A DNA stretch of 64,000 nucleotides from Clostridia bacterium (GCA_910575725.1 CAJTFE010000006.1:62581-126580), one strand, 5' to 3'; shown: positions 1-7,840, numbered from the stretch's first letter. The notes: generated from the letters alone by a model not told the origin. Translations and numbers: made by a program.

Positions 1-1275
1 AATAATTCGCCTGATACCCAAAATTGTTCTATAGTTCACATCTGATATTTTTATACCACCTTCAGGATACGGTTTTGAACTTGAAGCATGTACAAGCTGA
101 CTGTTGCCCATATAGATGCCAATATGTCCCGAATACCATACTAAATCTCCGGGTTGCGCAGATGCAATATCAGCTACAGCGCTTCCGCTTTTCCCCTGAC
201 TGCCTGAAGTTCTTGGCAATGATATGCCAAAATCAGCATAGACACTCTGTACAAATCCGGAACAGTCCGCACCATTTGTCAGACTTGTTCCACCATACAC
301 ATACGGATTTCCAACAAACTGTACTGCATAATCCACTATTTGCTGTCCCAATTCCGCATTGGAATTATCCGTAGTATATGTCTGTGAAACTGTTCCTGCC
401 TGTCCTTCATTTCCCTTTTTATTTACTGCCGCATTTGCTGCAGCTATTGCTTTTTCACGTTCTTCTCTTTCCTTTTTTAAACGTGCCTCTTCTTCTTCCT
501 TTGATTCTGCGTATACGTTTTCCGTATATAACTCTACATAATCAAGTGAAATATATCCTTCGCCTTCTTCTACCGATACCTTAGCAAAATCTTCTGTCAA
601 TTCCAAAACCTGTAATAAGTCTCCATCCGGAACCAGACCTAAGACCTTTGCATCTGTGGATGGTTCCATCCTTACCTTTAGAGTCGTAGTATTAACTCTT
701 GCCATCTTTATACCAACCTCTTCCGCTTTATTAATTGCGGCTTCACCAGTCAGCACATACTCTGATTTTACATATCCTCTTGCCTTTCCTGATTCTATAT
801 AAAACCAATCATCACTTATCTCTATAATATTTCCAACAGAATCATCATATAATTTACCAACAATTTCTGACTCTGTGTTTGGTTCCTGACGTATGTTCAC
901 ATAATCATTAACATCCGCTACAATTAAACTTCCAATCAAAGAAAACGGCTCCGGTTCATTTTCCGAATCAGGAGTTTCTATCGGCTGTTCCTCAGCAGCT
1001 GTAACGGACTCCAAGTCTTTCTCAATGTCTTCTGCTTCTTCACTGCTTTCTTCAGTAGAATCTTCCATTAAGATACTTTCTTCAACCGCATTTTCTACCT
1101 CATCCGCACCTGGGAGTATGCCATCCGCCATCTTCATACTTCTGGCTTCCATCGCTGATTCTGCATATACACTCTTTACAGGTTCCATATTTTGTGAATT
1201 TTCATTTCTTGCAAAACCTAACAAACATATGCCGGTCAGGCTAAATGCTATTGCCGTACTTATTTTTTTCTTCAT
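1..1275 (-). CDS. Secreted NlpC/P60 endopeptidase with two SH3 domains (3' end cut by window)
   Basis: A cell-wall hydrolase predicted to cut peptidoglycan stem peptides outside the cell. The reading frame starts at ATG 1275 with a basic-hydrophobic signal sequence, then an acidic linker, two bacterial SH3 repeats (each with VNDYVNIR or TTLKVRM-like strands), an Ala/Glu/Lys-rich linker, and a C-terminal NlpC/P60 domain with catalytic Cys in ADCSGF and His in SGHIGIY and LVHAS. The last visible residues, ILGIRRII, match the end of the paralogue at 47697-48791, so almost the whole protein is here. It belongs to the mobile-element side; such hydrolases often help conjugation machines cross the wall, which is an inference here because no transfer gene is visible. 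Confidence 0.85.
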   Translation of the reverse strand, partial: MKKKISTAIAFSLTGICLLGFARNENSQNMEPVKSVYAESAMEARSMKMADGILPGADEVENAVEESILMEDSTEESSEEAEDIEKDLESVTAAEEQPIETPDSENEPEPFSLIGSLIVADVNDYVNIRQEPNTESEIVGKLYDDSVGNIIEISDDWFYIESGKARGYVKSEYVLTGEAAINKAEEVGIKMARVNTTTLKVRMEPSTDAKVLGLVPDGDLLQVLELTEDFAKVSVEEGEGYISLDYVELYTENVYAESKEEEEARLKKEREEREKAIAAANAAVNKKGNEGQAGTVSQTYTTDNSNAELGQQIVDYAVQFVGNPYVYGGTSLTNGADCSGFVQSVYADFGISLPRTSGSQGKSGSAVADIASAQPGDLVWYSGHIGIYMGNSQLVHASSSKPYPEGGIKISDVNYRTILGIRRII

Positions 1276-1405
1276 CTCTGTCCCCATTCACACTTTCTTA
1301 AATATTACTTTTTTGTTACATACCTGTTACATCATACTTTGTAAATGTGAAGAAAATATGGAGATTTAGAATTTAAGCAATATTAACCTTGTCTGTTTCT
1401 TTTGG

Positions 1406-1681
1406 TCAAATTCCTTTTTCTACATCTAATAGTTGTAGAAAAGCATAATCTGCCACAGAATACAATGCCCGTTTTCCATCTTTACGGCACTTAACCACCT
1501 TTTTCACCCTAAGAAGATTAAGCTGATGGGAAACTGCTGATTGTGTCATATTCAATTGGAATGCTAAATCGTTTACACATACTTCATCATTACCCAATAC
1601 GCGGATAATTTTTATCCGCGTAGGGTTTCCCAATAATCTGAATATTTCAGCAATTTTTTCTGCATCTTCCTGCAAAATCAT
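1406..1681 (-). CDS. ArsR/SmtB-family metal-sensing repressor
   Basis: A 91-aa winged-helix repressor of the ArsR/SmtB (CzrA/CadC-like) type. It has the LLGNPTRIKIIRVL opening helix, a recognition helix around NMTQSAVSHQLNLL, and a KCRKDGKRALYS wing. Its ATG overlaps the stop codon of the upstream P-type ATPase (ATGA), which indicates translational coupling at the end of the HMA-ATPase transcript. In this family metal binding releases the DNA; the metal is not certain, but the neighbouring zinc/cadmium-type ATPase points to Zn/Cd/Pb. It is the second ArsR-type regulator in this small cluster. Confidence 0.85.
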   Translation of the reverse strand: MILQEDAEKIAEIFRLLGNPTRIKIIRVLGNDEVCVNDLAFQLNMTQSAVSHQLNLLRVKKVVKCRKDGKRALYSVADYAFLQLLDVEKGI

Positions 1682-3561
1682 AATTTCTTAACCTTCAATG
1701 CCCTAATTGCATTCAGAACTGCAATGATCATGACACCAACATCTGCAAAAATTGCAAACCACATATTGGCTATTCCCAGAGCGCCAAGACCAAGGCAGGC
1801 AAACTTAACTACAAGAGCCAACACAATATTCTGATAAACAATGCGGATACACTTTCTGGAGATCTGAATACCCTGGGCAATTTTCAACGGGTCATCATCC
1901 ATTAGTACCACATCGGCTGCTTCGATTGCCGCGTCCGAACCCATAGCTCCCATTGCAATTCCAATATCTGCTCTGGAAAGCACCGGGGCATCATTGATAC
2001 CATCTCCAACAAACGCCAGCACTTCTTTACCACTTTTTTGCTCAAGCAGCCTTTCTACTTCTGCCACCTTATCCCCAGGTAACAATTCACTGCGGATTTC
2101 ATCTATCGAAAGTTCGGTGCCGACCTTATCAGCAACCTTTTTTGCATCTCCTGTAAGCATAACTGTCTTTTTAACGCCGGCTTTCTTAAGTTCGGCAATC
2201 GCTTTTCTTGAATTTGGTTTCTCCACATCGGAAATCACAATATGTCCGGCATATTCATTATCAATGGCAACATGAATAATGGTTCCTACGCTGTGGCATT
2301 CCTTTGCTTCAATGCCCAGTTTGCTCATCAGCTTCATATTTCCTGCAGCAACTTTTTTCTGATCAACTGTTGCAACAATTCCATGACCGCTAATCTCTTC
2401 AATATCCGTTACACGGCTTCTGTCTATCTCTTTTCCATATGCCTTCTGAAGACTTTTACTGATTGGATGTGAGGAAGAACATTCGGCAAGTGCAGCATAT
2501 TCCAAGAGTTTCGCATCTTCCATTTCATTATGGTGAATTCCATTTACTTCAAAAACTCCTTTGGTCAAAGTACCTGTTTTGTCAAATACCACAATAGCTG
2601 CTTTTGACAATGTTTCCAAATAATTAGAACCCTTAATCAAAACTCCCGCTTTACTCGCCCCGCCGATTCCGGCAAAGAAGCTAAGCGGAATACTAATAAC
2701 CAACGCACAAGGGCAACTGATAACGAGGAATGTCAATGCTCTGTATATCCAATCGGTCCACCCGGCCGGATTTCCCATAACAAGATTTACAATCGGCGGC
2801 AGAACAGCTAATGCTAATGCGGCATAACAAACTGCAGGGGTATATACCTTCGCAAATTTAGAAATAAAGTTTTCCGATTTAGATTTTCTTGAACTGGATT
2901 CTTCCACAAGCTCTAAAATTTTAGATACGGTAGATTCTCCAAATTCCTTCGTGGTTTGTATCCTGATAACTCCCGTCATATTAATACACCCACTAATAAC
3001 TTCATCACCTATTTCTGCCTCACGAGGTAAACTTTCCCCTGTCAATGCACTTGTGTTTAAAGATGAAGAACCCTCAACAATTATTCCATCTATCGGCACC
3101 TTTTCTCCCGGCTGTACAACAATAATACTGCCAACGGCAACTTCATCCGGTTCTACACGGATTAATTTCCCATCCTGTTCAATATTGGCATAATCGGGAC
3201 GAATATCCATAAGTGCCGATATATTCCTTCTGCTCTTTCCTACAGCGTAGCTTTGGAATAATTCTCCAATCTGGTAGAAAAGCATAACTGCTATCGCCTC
3301 ATTGAAATCCCCACTCTTTTCATAGAAAGCTAAAACAATGGCTCCGACTGTTGCTACAGCCATCAGGAAATTCTCGTCAAATACCTGGCCATTCCTAATT
3401 CCTTTTCCGGCTTTCTTCAATATGTCATATCCTATAATCAGATAAGTAACCAAATACAGGCACATCGCTAATACATTATTTAGTGTCAGCATGTTTACTC
3501 CTATAAGAAGAGCAGCTGCAATAATAATTCTATATAGCATTTTTTTCTGTTTCTTGTTCAT
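1678..3561 (-). CDS. cadA: Zinc/cadmium/lead-type P1B ATPase, lacking its own HMA domain
   Basis: A heavy-metal efflux pump of 627 aa in the cytoplasmic membrane. Visible motifs are TGES (about 184), the CPC metal site in a membrane helix (about 283), DKTGT phosphorylation loop (327), the HP dipeptide (about 365), MLTGD, and GDGINDAP (about 519). The last membrane segments contain a Lys (VVKF) and an Asp (FADVG) at the places used by ZntA-type Zn/Cd/Pb pumps. Usual family members carry an N-terminal metal-binding domain; here the protein begins directly with membrane helices and that domain is a separate upstream gene (3655-3873). It is followed, with a 4-bp overlap, by an ArsR repressor. Confidence 0.9.
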   Translation of the reverse strand: MNKKQKKMLYRIIIAAALLIGVNMLTLNNVLAMCLYLVTYLIIGYDILKKAGKGIRNGQVFDENFLMAVATVGAIVLAFYEKSGDFNEAIAVMLFYQIGELFQSYAVGKSRRNISALMDIRPDYANIEQDGKLIRVEPDEVAVGSIIVVQPGEKVPIDGIIVEGSSSLNTSALTGESLPREAEIGDEVISGCINMTGVIRIQTTKEFGESTVSKILELVEESSSRKSKSENFISKFAKVYTPAVCYAALALAVLPPIVNLVMGNPAGWTDWIYRALTFLVISCPCALVISIPLSFFAGIGGASKAGVLIKGSNYLETLSKAAIVVFDKTGTLTKGVFEVNGIHHNEMEDAKLLEYAALAECSSSHPISKSLQKAYGKEIDRSRVTDIEEISGHGIVATVDQKKVAAGNMKLMSKLGIEAKECHSVGTIIHVAIDNEYAGHIVISDVEKPNSRKAIAELKKAGVKKTVMLTGDAKKVADKVGTELSIDEIRSELLPGDKVAEVERLLEQKSGKEVLAFVGDGINDAPVLSRADIGIAMGAMGSDAAIEAADVVLMDDDPLKIAQGIQISRKCIRIVYQNIVLALVVKFACLGLGALGIANMWFAIFADVGVMIIAVLNAIRALKVKKL

Positions 3562-3616
3562 GGCTGTACCTCCAATTTAATATATATTGATTTATTCATA
3601 TGTTCTGTAAAAGGAT

Positions 3617-3638
3617 ACGCCCCTATTCATCGGGGCGT
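3617..3638. terminator. Hairpin between HMA gene and ATPase gene
   Basis: A perfect 7-bp stem (ACGCCCC/GGGGCGT) with an 8-base loop. On the plus strand it is followed at once by five T. On the minus strand, the direction of the genes, a shorter T-run follows after four bases, so it may reduce rather than end transcription between the small metal-binding protein and the pump, making more of the former. Confidence 0.5.
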
Positions 3639-3654
3639 TTTTGGCACCAACCTT

Positions 3655-3873
3655 TTAAATCTCAATCTCACAATCAGGCTCTACTTTCTTGCATGCTTTA
3701 AGGACATCCTTCATAACCTTATCCTTATCCACACCATCTTCAAATTCAATAACCATTTTCTGTGTCATAAAATTTACAATTGCTGCCGCTACACCTTCTA
3801 TTTCTCTGGCTGCATCCTCCATCAGATTTGCACAGTTTGCACAATCCACTTCAATTTTATAAGTCTTCTTCAT
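3655..3873 (-). CDS. Free-standing heavy-metal-associated (HMA) domain protein
   Basis: A 72-aa cytoplasmic metal-binding protein of the HMA (ferredoxin-like) fold. The metal site is the DCANCAN motif near residue 10 (CxxC). The rest follows the family pattern: a helix with MEDAAREIEGV, a strand with QKMVIEFE, and a C-terminal helix. It is the first gene of the minus-strand operon and most likely supplies the metal-binding domain that the downstream ATPase lacks, acting in trans as a chaperone. A GAGGA ribosome site precedes the ATG. Expression is expected to depend on the divergent promoter region at 3903-3966. Confidence 0.85.
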   Translation of the reverse strand: MKKTYKIEVDCANCANLMEDAAREIEGVAAAIVNFMTQKMVIEFEDGVDKDKVMKDVLKACKKVEPDCEIEI

Positions 3874-3902
3874 TTTAATTGTCCTCTTCTTTCTTTTATT
3901 TT

Positions 3903-3930
3903 CAACAATTAATTACTTGTTTAATTGTTG
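3903..3930. promoter_or_regulatory. Inverted-repeat operator between divergent metal genes
   Basis: A perfect 10-bp inverted repeat, CAACAATTAA and TTAATTGTTG, separated by 8 bases. It covers the -35 element of the rightward promoter and the start point of the leftward promoter, so one bound repressor could shut both. The likely ligand is one of the two ArsR-type proteins of the cluster; this assignment is inference. Confidence 0.7.
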
Positions 3931-3945
3931 TTATTGCAGTATAAT
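3917..3945 (+). promoter_or_regulatory. Promoter of the ArsR-AraC regulator gene
   Basis: TTGTTT (3917-3922), 17-base spacer, TATAAT (3940-3945). The -35 lies inside the inverted-repeat operator. It shares bases of its -10 with the opposing promoter. Confidence 0.65.
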
Positions 3946-3966
3946 TTTTTCTATACAGAAAGTCAA
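3938..3966 (-). promoter_or_regulatory. Promoter of the HMA-cadA-arsR operon
   Basis: On the minus strand, TTGACT (3966-3961), 17-base spacer, TATACT (3943-3938). This is a near-consensus housekeeping promoter, and its start point falls at the edge of the inverted repeat at 3903-3930. Confidence 0.7.
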
Positions 3967-4038
3967 TGACTTAACGCTTCATACTACCATACAGAGCAAA
4001 ATCATTTCCAAATGGGACAATAAAGGAGAAACCGGACT

Positions 4039-4800
4039 ATGGAATTACAGCACGACCATCATAATGGTGAAATCATCGAACATATCTTATCGCCTATTTC
4101 TGATGAGAACACTTTTCAAATCGTATCTGACATTTTTAAATTATTGGATGATCCTAATCGTCTGCGCATTTTCTGGCTCCTATGCCATGTTGAAGAATGT
4201 GTCATTAACATTGCTGAAATTGTGCAAATGACCAGCCCTGCTGTGTCACATCATTTGAAACAATTAAAGTCTGGCAGCCTTATCAGTTCCAGACGAGAAG
4301 GAAAAGAAGTTTATTATAAGGCTGCTGATTCCTCTTACAGTATCCTTCTGCACAAAACGATAGAAAACATGATAGATATTTCTTGTCCGAGCAATGATTC
4401 TCATAACAATCATTTATCATGTACCTCTGAACATTTGCATGACACTCCATATGGATGCCCACCTGAATATATCCATACGATTCAGGAAATACATGATTAT
4501 CTAAATAATAACCTTGATAAGAGAATTACTATAGAGCAGCTCTCAAAAGATTTTCTTCTAAATACCACCACACTGAAAAGCCTTTTCAAATCAGTATATG
4601 GTGTTTCTCTTGCTACGCATATTAACCTGCATAGAATGGAAAAGGCCGCTTCCCTTTTATCAGAAACGAACAACAGCATCTCCGACATTGCCAGTATGGT
4701 AGGATATGAAAGCCAAAGCAAATTTTCTGCAGCATTTAAGAAACACTTTCAGCAGACCCCGCTTGAATATCGGAAAAGTCAGCATCTGAATAATGCTTAA
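4039..4800 (+). CDS. Fusion regulator: ArsR winged helix plus AraC-type DNA-binding domain
   Basis: A 253-aa regulator with two DNA-binding modules. Residues about 30-110 form an ArsR domain (LLDDPNRLRIFWLL, then TSPAVSHHLKQLK and a basic wing). Residues about 145-250 form an AraC-type pair of helix-turn-helices (LSKDFLLNTTTLKSLFKSVYG and ISDIASMVGYESQSKFSAAFKKHF). Between them and at the N-terminus are His/Cys-rich stretches (HDHHN; CTSEHLHDTPYGC) that could bind metal. It is divergent from the HMA-ATPase operon, with an AAAGGAG ribosome site. Whether it represses or activates is not decided by sequence; an AraC half is more common in activators. Confidence 0.8.
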   Translation: MELQHDHHNGEIIEHILSPISDENTFQIVSDIFKLLDDPNRLRIFWLLCHVEECVINIAEIVQMTSPAVSHHLKQLKSGSLISSRREGKEVYYKAADSSYSILLHKTIENMIDISCPSNDSHNNHLSCTSEHLHDTPYGCPPEYIHTIQEIHDYLNNNLDKRITIEQLSKDFLLNTTTLKSLFKSVYGVSLATHINLHRMEKAASLLSETNNSISDIASMVGYESQSKFSAAFKKHFQQTPLEYRKSQHLNNA

Positions 4801-4894
4801 TCACTTGGGTGTGTAAAATATTTGGATATTTCAGGTTTATAAACTAAACTTATTTTTTTCTGTTTTTATAACTACAGTTAGATTAATTACTTCC

Positions 4895-4942
4895 CTGCGT
4901 AGGTCAAAGTGAACCACATCATCGTCCACCTGACCCACGCAG
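4895..4942. repeat. Imperfect 48-bp hairpin in gene-poor stretch
   Basis: CTGCGTAGGTCA at 4895-4906 pairs with TGACCCACGCAG at 4931-4942 (11 of 12), and the inner bases also pair with G-U and one bulge around a short ATC-rich loop. No T-run follows on either strand, so it is not an obvious terminator. It lies between the metal cluster and the element backbone. Confidence 0.4.
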
Positions 4943-4959
4943 TTCTCCTTGATTTCAAG

Positions 4960-5088
4960 TCATTTCTTAAAACGTTTTCCTGCAAGTACCAGATTTCTAT
5001 GCTGTGTCGCTGTTAATGATTTCTTAATTTCCAAATGGAGAGAATCCCTATCATTAAAATTTGTACCCAAACTCATACCTATATACAT
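4960..5088 (-). CDS. Possible 42-aa protein or remnant of a larger gene
   Basis: A short frame with ATG at 5088 encodes a charged peptide containing LHLEIKKSLTATQHRNLVLAGKRF. It reads like the end of a real protein but has no clear ribosome site and no family that I recognise. It may be a scar of a gene broken when the metal cluster was inserted. Confidence 0.2.
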   Translation of the reverse strand: MYIGMSLGTNFNDRDSLHLEIKKSLTATQHRNLVLAGKRFKK

Positions 5089-5157
5089 TGTATTAAATTA
5101 CGGTACGCAAGCCGGTAAGACACTATGCCAACAACATTTTGTGTATAAACCTGTTTA

Positions 5158-5490
5158 TTATAACTCCTTCTCCGCCCATTTCAGTCCCTCGTTCTCCTTC
5201 AGTAGCCCCATGTGATATAAAGCCTGCACACAGTCTGCATATCCCTGAATATAGGCACGCTTCTCCAAGGCAGATGCAAAATCTTCCAGGCACTCTTTCA
5301 TCTCCTCCGCATTTTCCTGTCCCTCTGCAGGCAGTATTTCCAGAAATGCCTCCCATTCCTGCTCCGTTTTCTTCCATGCCTCCAGAGCTGCGTCATATTC
5401 CGGGGTGCGCACATAGCTCTTCCGTTTCACGTTTTCCCCGTTCAGCGTGCCTAAGAACTGAGCCATCTTTAACCATACATCATTTAACAT
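5158..5490 (-). CDS. Small element-borne protein, DUF6809-like
   Basis: A 110-aa, acidic, mainly helical protein with no signal peptide or membrane segment. The C-terminal part (YIQGYADCVQALYHMGLL) resembles small uncharacterised proteins often carried by Clostridia elements and grouped, as I recall, as DUF6809; that assignment is tentative. It is divergent from the XRE regulator at 5645, and the shared intergenic region has repeated sites, so it is probably under that regulator's control. Function unknown. Confidence 0.65.
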   Translation of the reverse strand: MLNDVWLKMAQFLGTLNGENVKRKSYVRTPEYDAALEAWKKTEQEWEAFLEILPAEGQENAEEMKECLEDFASALEKRAYIQGYADCVQALYHMGLLKENEGLKWAEKEL

Positions 5491-5560
5491 TGTCTTCTCC
5501 TTTTTTGTTTATCCTTTCTTTTCTCTCTTATATTTTTCCCTTTTTTGCTCATTATATATG

Positions 5561-5620
5561 TCATAGAAGAATTTTATCATCTATAATCGCTTAATTATTT
5601 ATATCATAGAAGATAAAATT
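5561..5620. promoter_or_regulatory. Repeated operator-like sites between divergent genes
   Basis: TCATAGAAGA occurs twice (5561 and 5604) as a direct repeat. AATTTTATCATCTAT (5570-5584) and ATAGAAGATAAAATT (5606-5620) form a 14-of-15 inverted repeat. They lie just upstream of the XRE gene and are good candidates for its own binding sites. Confidence 0.5.
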
Positions 5621-5644
5621 AGTCCATAGTAAGGAGGCGGAGGG

Positions 5645-5989
5645 ATGGATGATTTACTGAAACAGATTGGGAACCGCATATTAAACCGGAGGAAACAGCT
5701 CCGCCTGACACAGGAAGAACTGGCAGAAAAAGCAGGCATCACGCCCCAGACTGTTTCCTCTGCAGAGCTTGGCAAGAAAGCACTGCGCCCGGAAAATATC
5801 ATCCGGGTCTGTTCTGCCCTTGACATCAGCACCGATTATCTGCTCCTTGGCGAGATAAACGGAAATGACCATTCCATGCTGCTCTCTAAAATCTCAGACC
5901 TTCCTCCCATACAATACCGCCATCTGGAGGATATTATCAACAGTTTTATCCTTGCTCTCAATGAGCAGGAAGCGCAGAGCAGAAAATAA
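5645..5989 (+). CDS. XRE-family helix-turn-helix regulator
   Basis: A 114-aa DNA-binding protein. Residues 5-63 are a Cro/CI-type HTH (RKQLRLTQEELAEKAGIT, QTVSSAELGKK, then ALDISTDYLLLG). The remaining 45 residues are helical and probably serve dimerisation. The start is set by AAGGAGG at 5631. It faces away from the 110-aa gene at 5158 across repeated sites, an arrangement common in mobile-element switch regulators. What it controls beyond itself is not shown by the sequence. Confidence 0.85.
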   Translation: MDDLLKQIGNRILNRRKQLRLTQEELAEKAGITPQTVSSAELGKKALRPENIIRVCSALDISTDYLLLGEINGNDHSMLLSKISDLPPIQYRHLEDIINSFILALNEQEAQSRK

Positions 5990-6001
5990 TCCTTGTGCTT
6001 T

Positions 6002-6412
6002 CTAACTACTCCGAAATGCTGACATGGTATCTGCAATCAGCGCCAGTGTCGCCTGATCTATTTCTTTCTGCGGCTGCTCCCCCTCTTTTTTCTGTTCCTG
6101 TTTTACAGTTCCCTGTTCCATCACAGATTCTTCCCTTTCATCCTGTATGTGACTGCCCTGCTTTACTGTTTCCTTTCCCTTCCTCTCCAGAATCTCCGCA
6201 ACAATTTCTTCTATAGCCGCCCTGTCCACCGTCCGGGGTGCGTCAATATCCGGCGTTTCCGGGCAGTGGATATAATGAAGGACCGCATTGACAAGAAACT
6301 GCGCCTTGCTGTGTGGCCCCTGTTTCTCCAGCAGGCGTATGACCGCATCATGGGCCGGGTCATTTTCATTGAACTTGATGCTGAAACGCTCCCTGTTTTT
6401 CTTTTCCCCCAT
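6002..6412 (-). CDS. ParR-like centromere-binding adaptor
   Basis: A 136-aa protein directly after the ParM-like gene, with a 4-base gap and its ribosome site (AGGTGAG) inside the end of that gene. The N-terminal 45 residues (RERFSIKFNEND, then a helix with AVIRLLEKQG and SKAQFLVNAVLHYI) fit a ribbon-helix-helix fold, as in ParR proteins. The C-terminal half is charged and low-complexity (Glu/Gln/Lys), where ParR proteins contact the filament. A longer frame back to 6496 has no ribosome site, so the start at 6412 is preferred. Role: linking the element's DNA to ParM filaments. Confidence 0.6.
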   Translation of the reverse strand: MGEKKNRERFSIKFNENDPAHDAVIRLLEKQGPHSKAQFLVNAVLHYIHCPETPDIDAPRTVDRAAIEEIVAEILERKGKETVKQGSHIQDEREESVMEQGTVKQEQKKEGEQPQKEIDQATLALIADTMSAFRSS

Positions 6413-6416
6413 AGGC

Positions 6417-7331
6417 TCACCTGCCTGCCGTTTCCATCTTATAGAGGAATTCATATCCCTTTGCGTTGGCATGAATTTCCTCCACATACAGGGCATTTCT
6501 CACCTTTCCGGAGGCTTCTATCTGCCGGCGCAGCAAGATAGCGCCGCCGCCCACGAATACCACCATGCCGGACATCAGATCCAGCATGCGCTCCCGCAGG
6601 CTGTTTGCCAGGTCGTTGACAAAATCCTGCGCCAACTTTTCCACAAGGGAAACCACTTCCGGGGCATACGTGTCCCCGCCGTCTTTTAAAATACCGTCAA
6701 TATCCGTTTCCTCCAGCAGGATATCAAATTCCGAATTTACTTTCGTCCGAATCCGGTTATACAAAAGGATTACCCCGTTTTCCAGGGAATCACATACGGA
6801 CAGGTCTGCCCGGCCGGAGCGCATCATTAGATAGTCCGCCGTAAAGCCGCCGATATCCACAACCAGCACCCTGGGCTTGTCCAGCAGCCTGTCCATCATG
6901 GTCACAGCCGCCGCAAAAGCCTGTGGGTAGCAGCGCACATCTTCAATATAAATCGTGTAGGGGTTATCACGGTACTGGAAGTTTACAATGCCCCTGCCTG
7001 AAAAATACCGGATAAAGGACTGGTTCTGCGCTCCATAGTGGGCAGGCGGAAGCCCCACTGCCAGAGATACATGTACCACCTCTTCCCCATACCGTTCTTT
7101 TCTGTGGAGTTCCTCCGCGACCGCAAACAGGGTAAGGATAAAAAAGCGCTCATCCTCCGTCTTATCCCTTTTATAAGGAATCCTCTGGTTGGACAGCGTA
7201 TAGAACTTATCCTGATATTCCAGAATCTCGCTGCCAAACGGCCTGGTGATGCTCTCTGTCAGCCCGGACACGAAAGGCGGGCAGTGGAGCGTCTTCATCT
7301 GTTTATTCCCGTGATCGATTGCAATTAACAT
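6417..7331 (-). CDS. ParM/StbA-like actin-family partition ATPase
   Basis: A 304-aa actin-fold protein. Visible nucleotide-site motifs are the first phosphate loop (AIDHGNKQMK, residues 3-12), the second (VVDIGGFTAD, about 156-165), and the FVGGGAILL adenosine loop near residue 263. Length is typical of plasmid ParM proteins. It forms a pair with the ribbon-helix-helix gene just downstream. Such type II partition systems segregate low-copy plasmids; on an integrative element they would stabilise the circular form. Possible ParR-binding iterons lie just upstream at 7365-7386. Confidence 0.8.
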   Translation of the reverse strand: MLIAIDHGNKQMKTLHCPPFVSGLTESITRPFGSEILEYQDKFYTLSNQRIPYKRDKTEDERFFILTLFAVAEELHRKERYGEEVVHVSLAVGLPPAHYGAQNQSFIRYFSGRGIVNFQYRDNPYTIYIEDVRCYPQAFAAAVTMMDRLLDKPRVLVVDIGGFTADYLMMRSGRADLSVCDSLENGVILLYNRIRTKVNSEFDILLEETDIDGILKDGGDTYAPEVVSLVEKLAQDFVNDLANSLRERMLDLMSGMVVFVGGGAILLRRQIEASGKVRNALYVEEIHANAKGYEFLYKMETAGR

Positions 7332-7364
7332 AGTTTCCCATCTCCTTTTTTGTTTTATACTTAT

Positions 7365-7386
7365 CCTTTACGCATGGATTACGCAT
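7365..7386 (-). repeat. Two adjacent 11-bp iterons upstream of parM-like gene
   Basis: On the minus strand ATGCGTAATCC is followed without gap by ATGCGTAAAGG, and a weaker third unit may follow. ParR-type proteins bind such 11-bp iterons in plasmid R1, so this is a candidate centromere, though two clear copies is few. Confidence 0.4.
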
Positions 7387-7456
7387 TTTTCAACAAAAAA
7401 AGAAAAAGTAGAGTGGCAGTTTCCCGTTCTGCCCGTTGTCTGAAAAAAAGTGGAAC

Positions 7457-7488
7457 AAAAAACAGGAAATCTTTGATAGATTTCCTGT
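7457..7488 (-). terminator. Rho-independent terminator
   Basis: A perfect 10-bp stem (ACAGGAAATC/GATTTCCTGT) with a 7-base loop, followed on the minus strand by six T. It ends transcripts arriving from the 7.5-7.8 kb side before the parM promoter region. Confidence 0.8.
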
Positions 7489-7539
7489 CCTTTGATGGGC
7501 GTTGAGAGAGTGTTCCTTTCCCTGCCTGCCTCTTATTTC

Positions 7540-7761
7540 CTATGTGTCTTGGCGATACTTAAAACGGTACTTGAAAATAGCCACCAACAGCTTGTCCTTT
7601 ATGTAGTCCTCTGCGTCCGTGTTCACCATTCCCCTATAAAAGTCGGTATAGTGTATGCGGCTACGGCAATAGCGCATCGCTTTATCCACGGTTTCCGGCT
7701 CTCCACTGTCTTTCCTACAGGTGCAGGAATGTTTCCGCAAACAAGCTGTTGTCCTGTTCAA
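7540..7761 (-). pseudogene. Remnant of an unidentified gene
   Basis: A 73-aa frame whose last 50 residues (for example KAMRYCRSRIHYTDFYRG) look like genuine protein and end just before a strong terminator. It has only a TTG start and no ribosome site. The neighbouring frame just upstream also reads protein-like (SIIGQAIEQDNSLFAETF) until a TAG, which suggests a frameshifted C-terminal fragment. I do not recognise the family. Confidence 0.35.
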
Positions 7762-7781
7762 TAGCCTGTCCTATTATGCTG

Positions 7782-7815
7782 AAAAGGGGCAACAACATTT
7801 TCTGTTGTTTACCCC
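7782..7815 (-). terminator. Terminator of the sigma/anti-sigma operon
   Basis: On the minus strand a GGGG-TAAACAACA / TGTTGTT-GCCCC hairpin with a GAAAA loop is followed by TTTT. It lies 26 bases after the anti-sigma gene. A second hairpin at 7821-7837 (TGCCTA/TAGGCA) has its T-run on the plus strand. Confidence 0.65.
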
Positions 7816-7840
7816 TTGACTGCCTACAAGATAGGCATTT

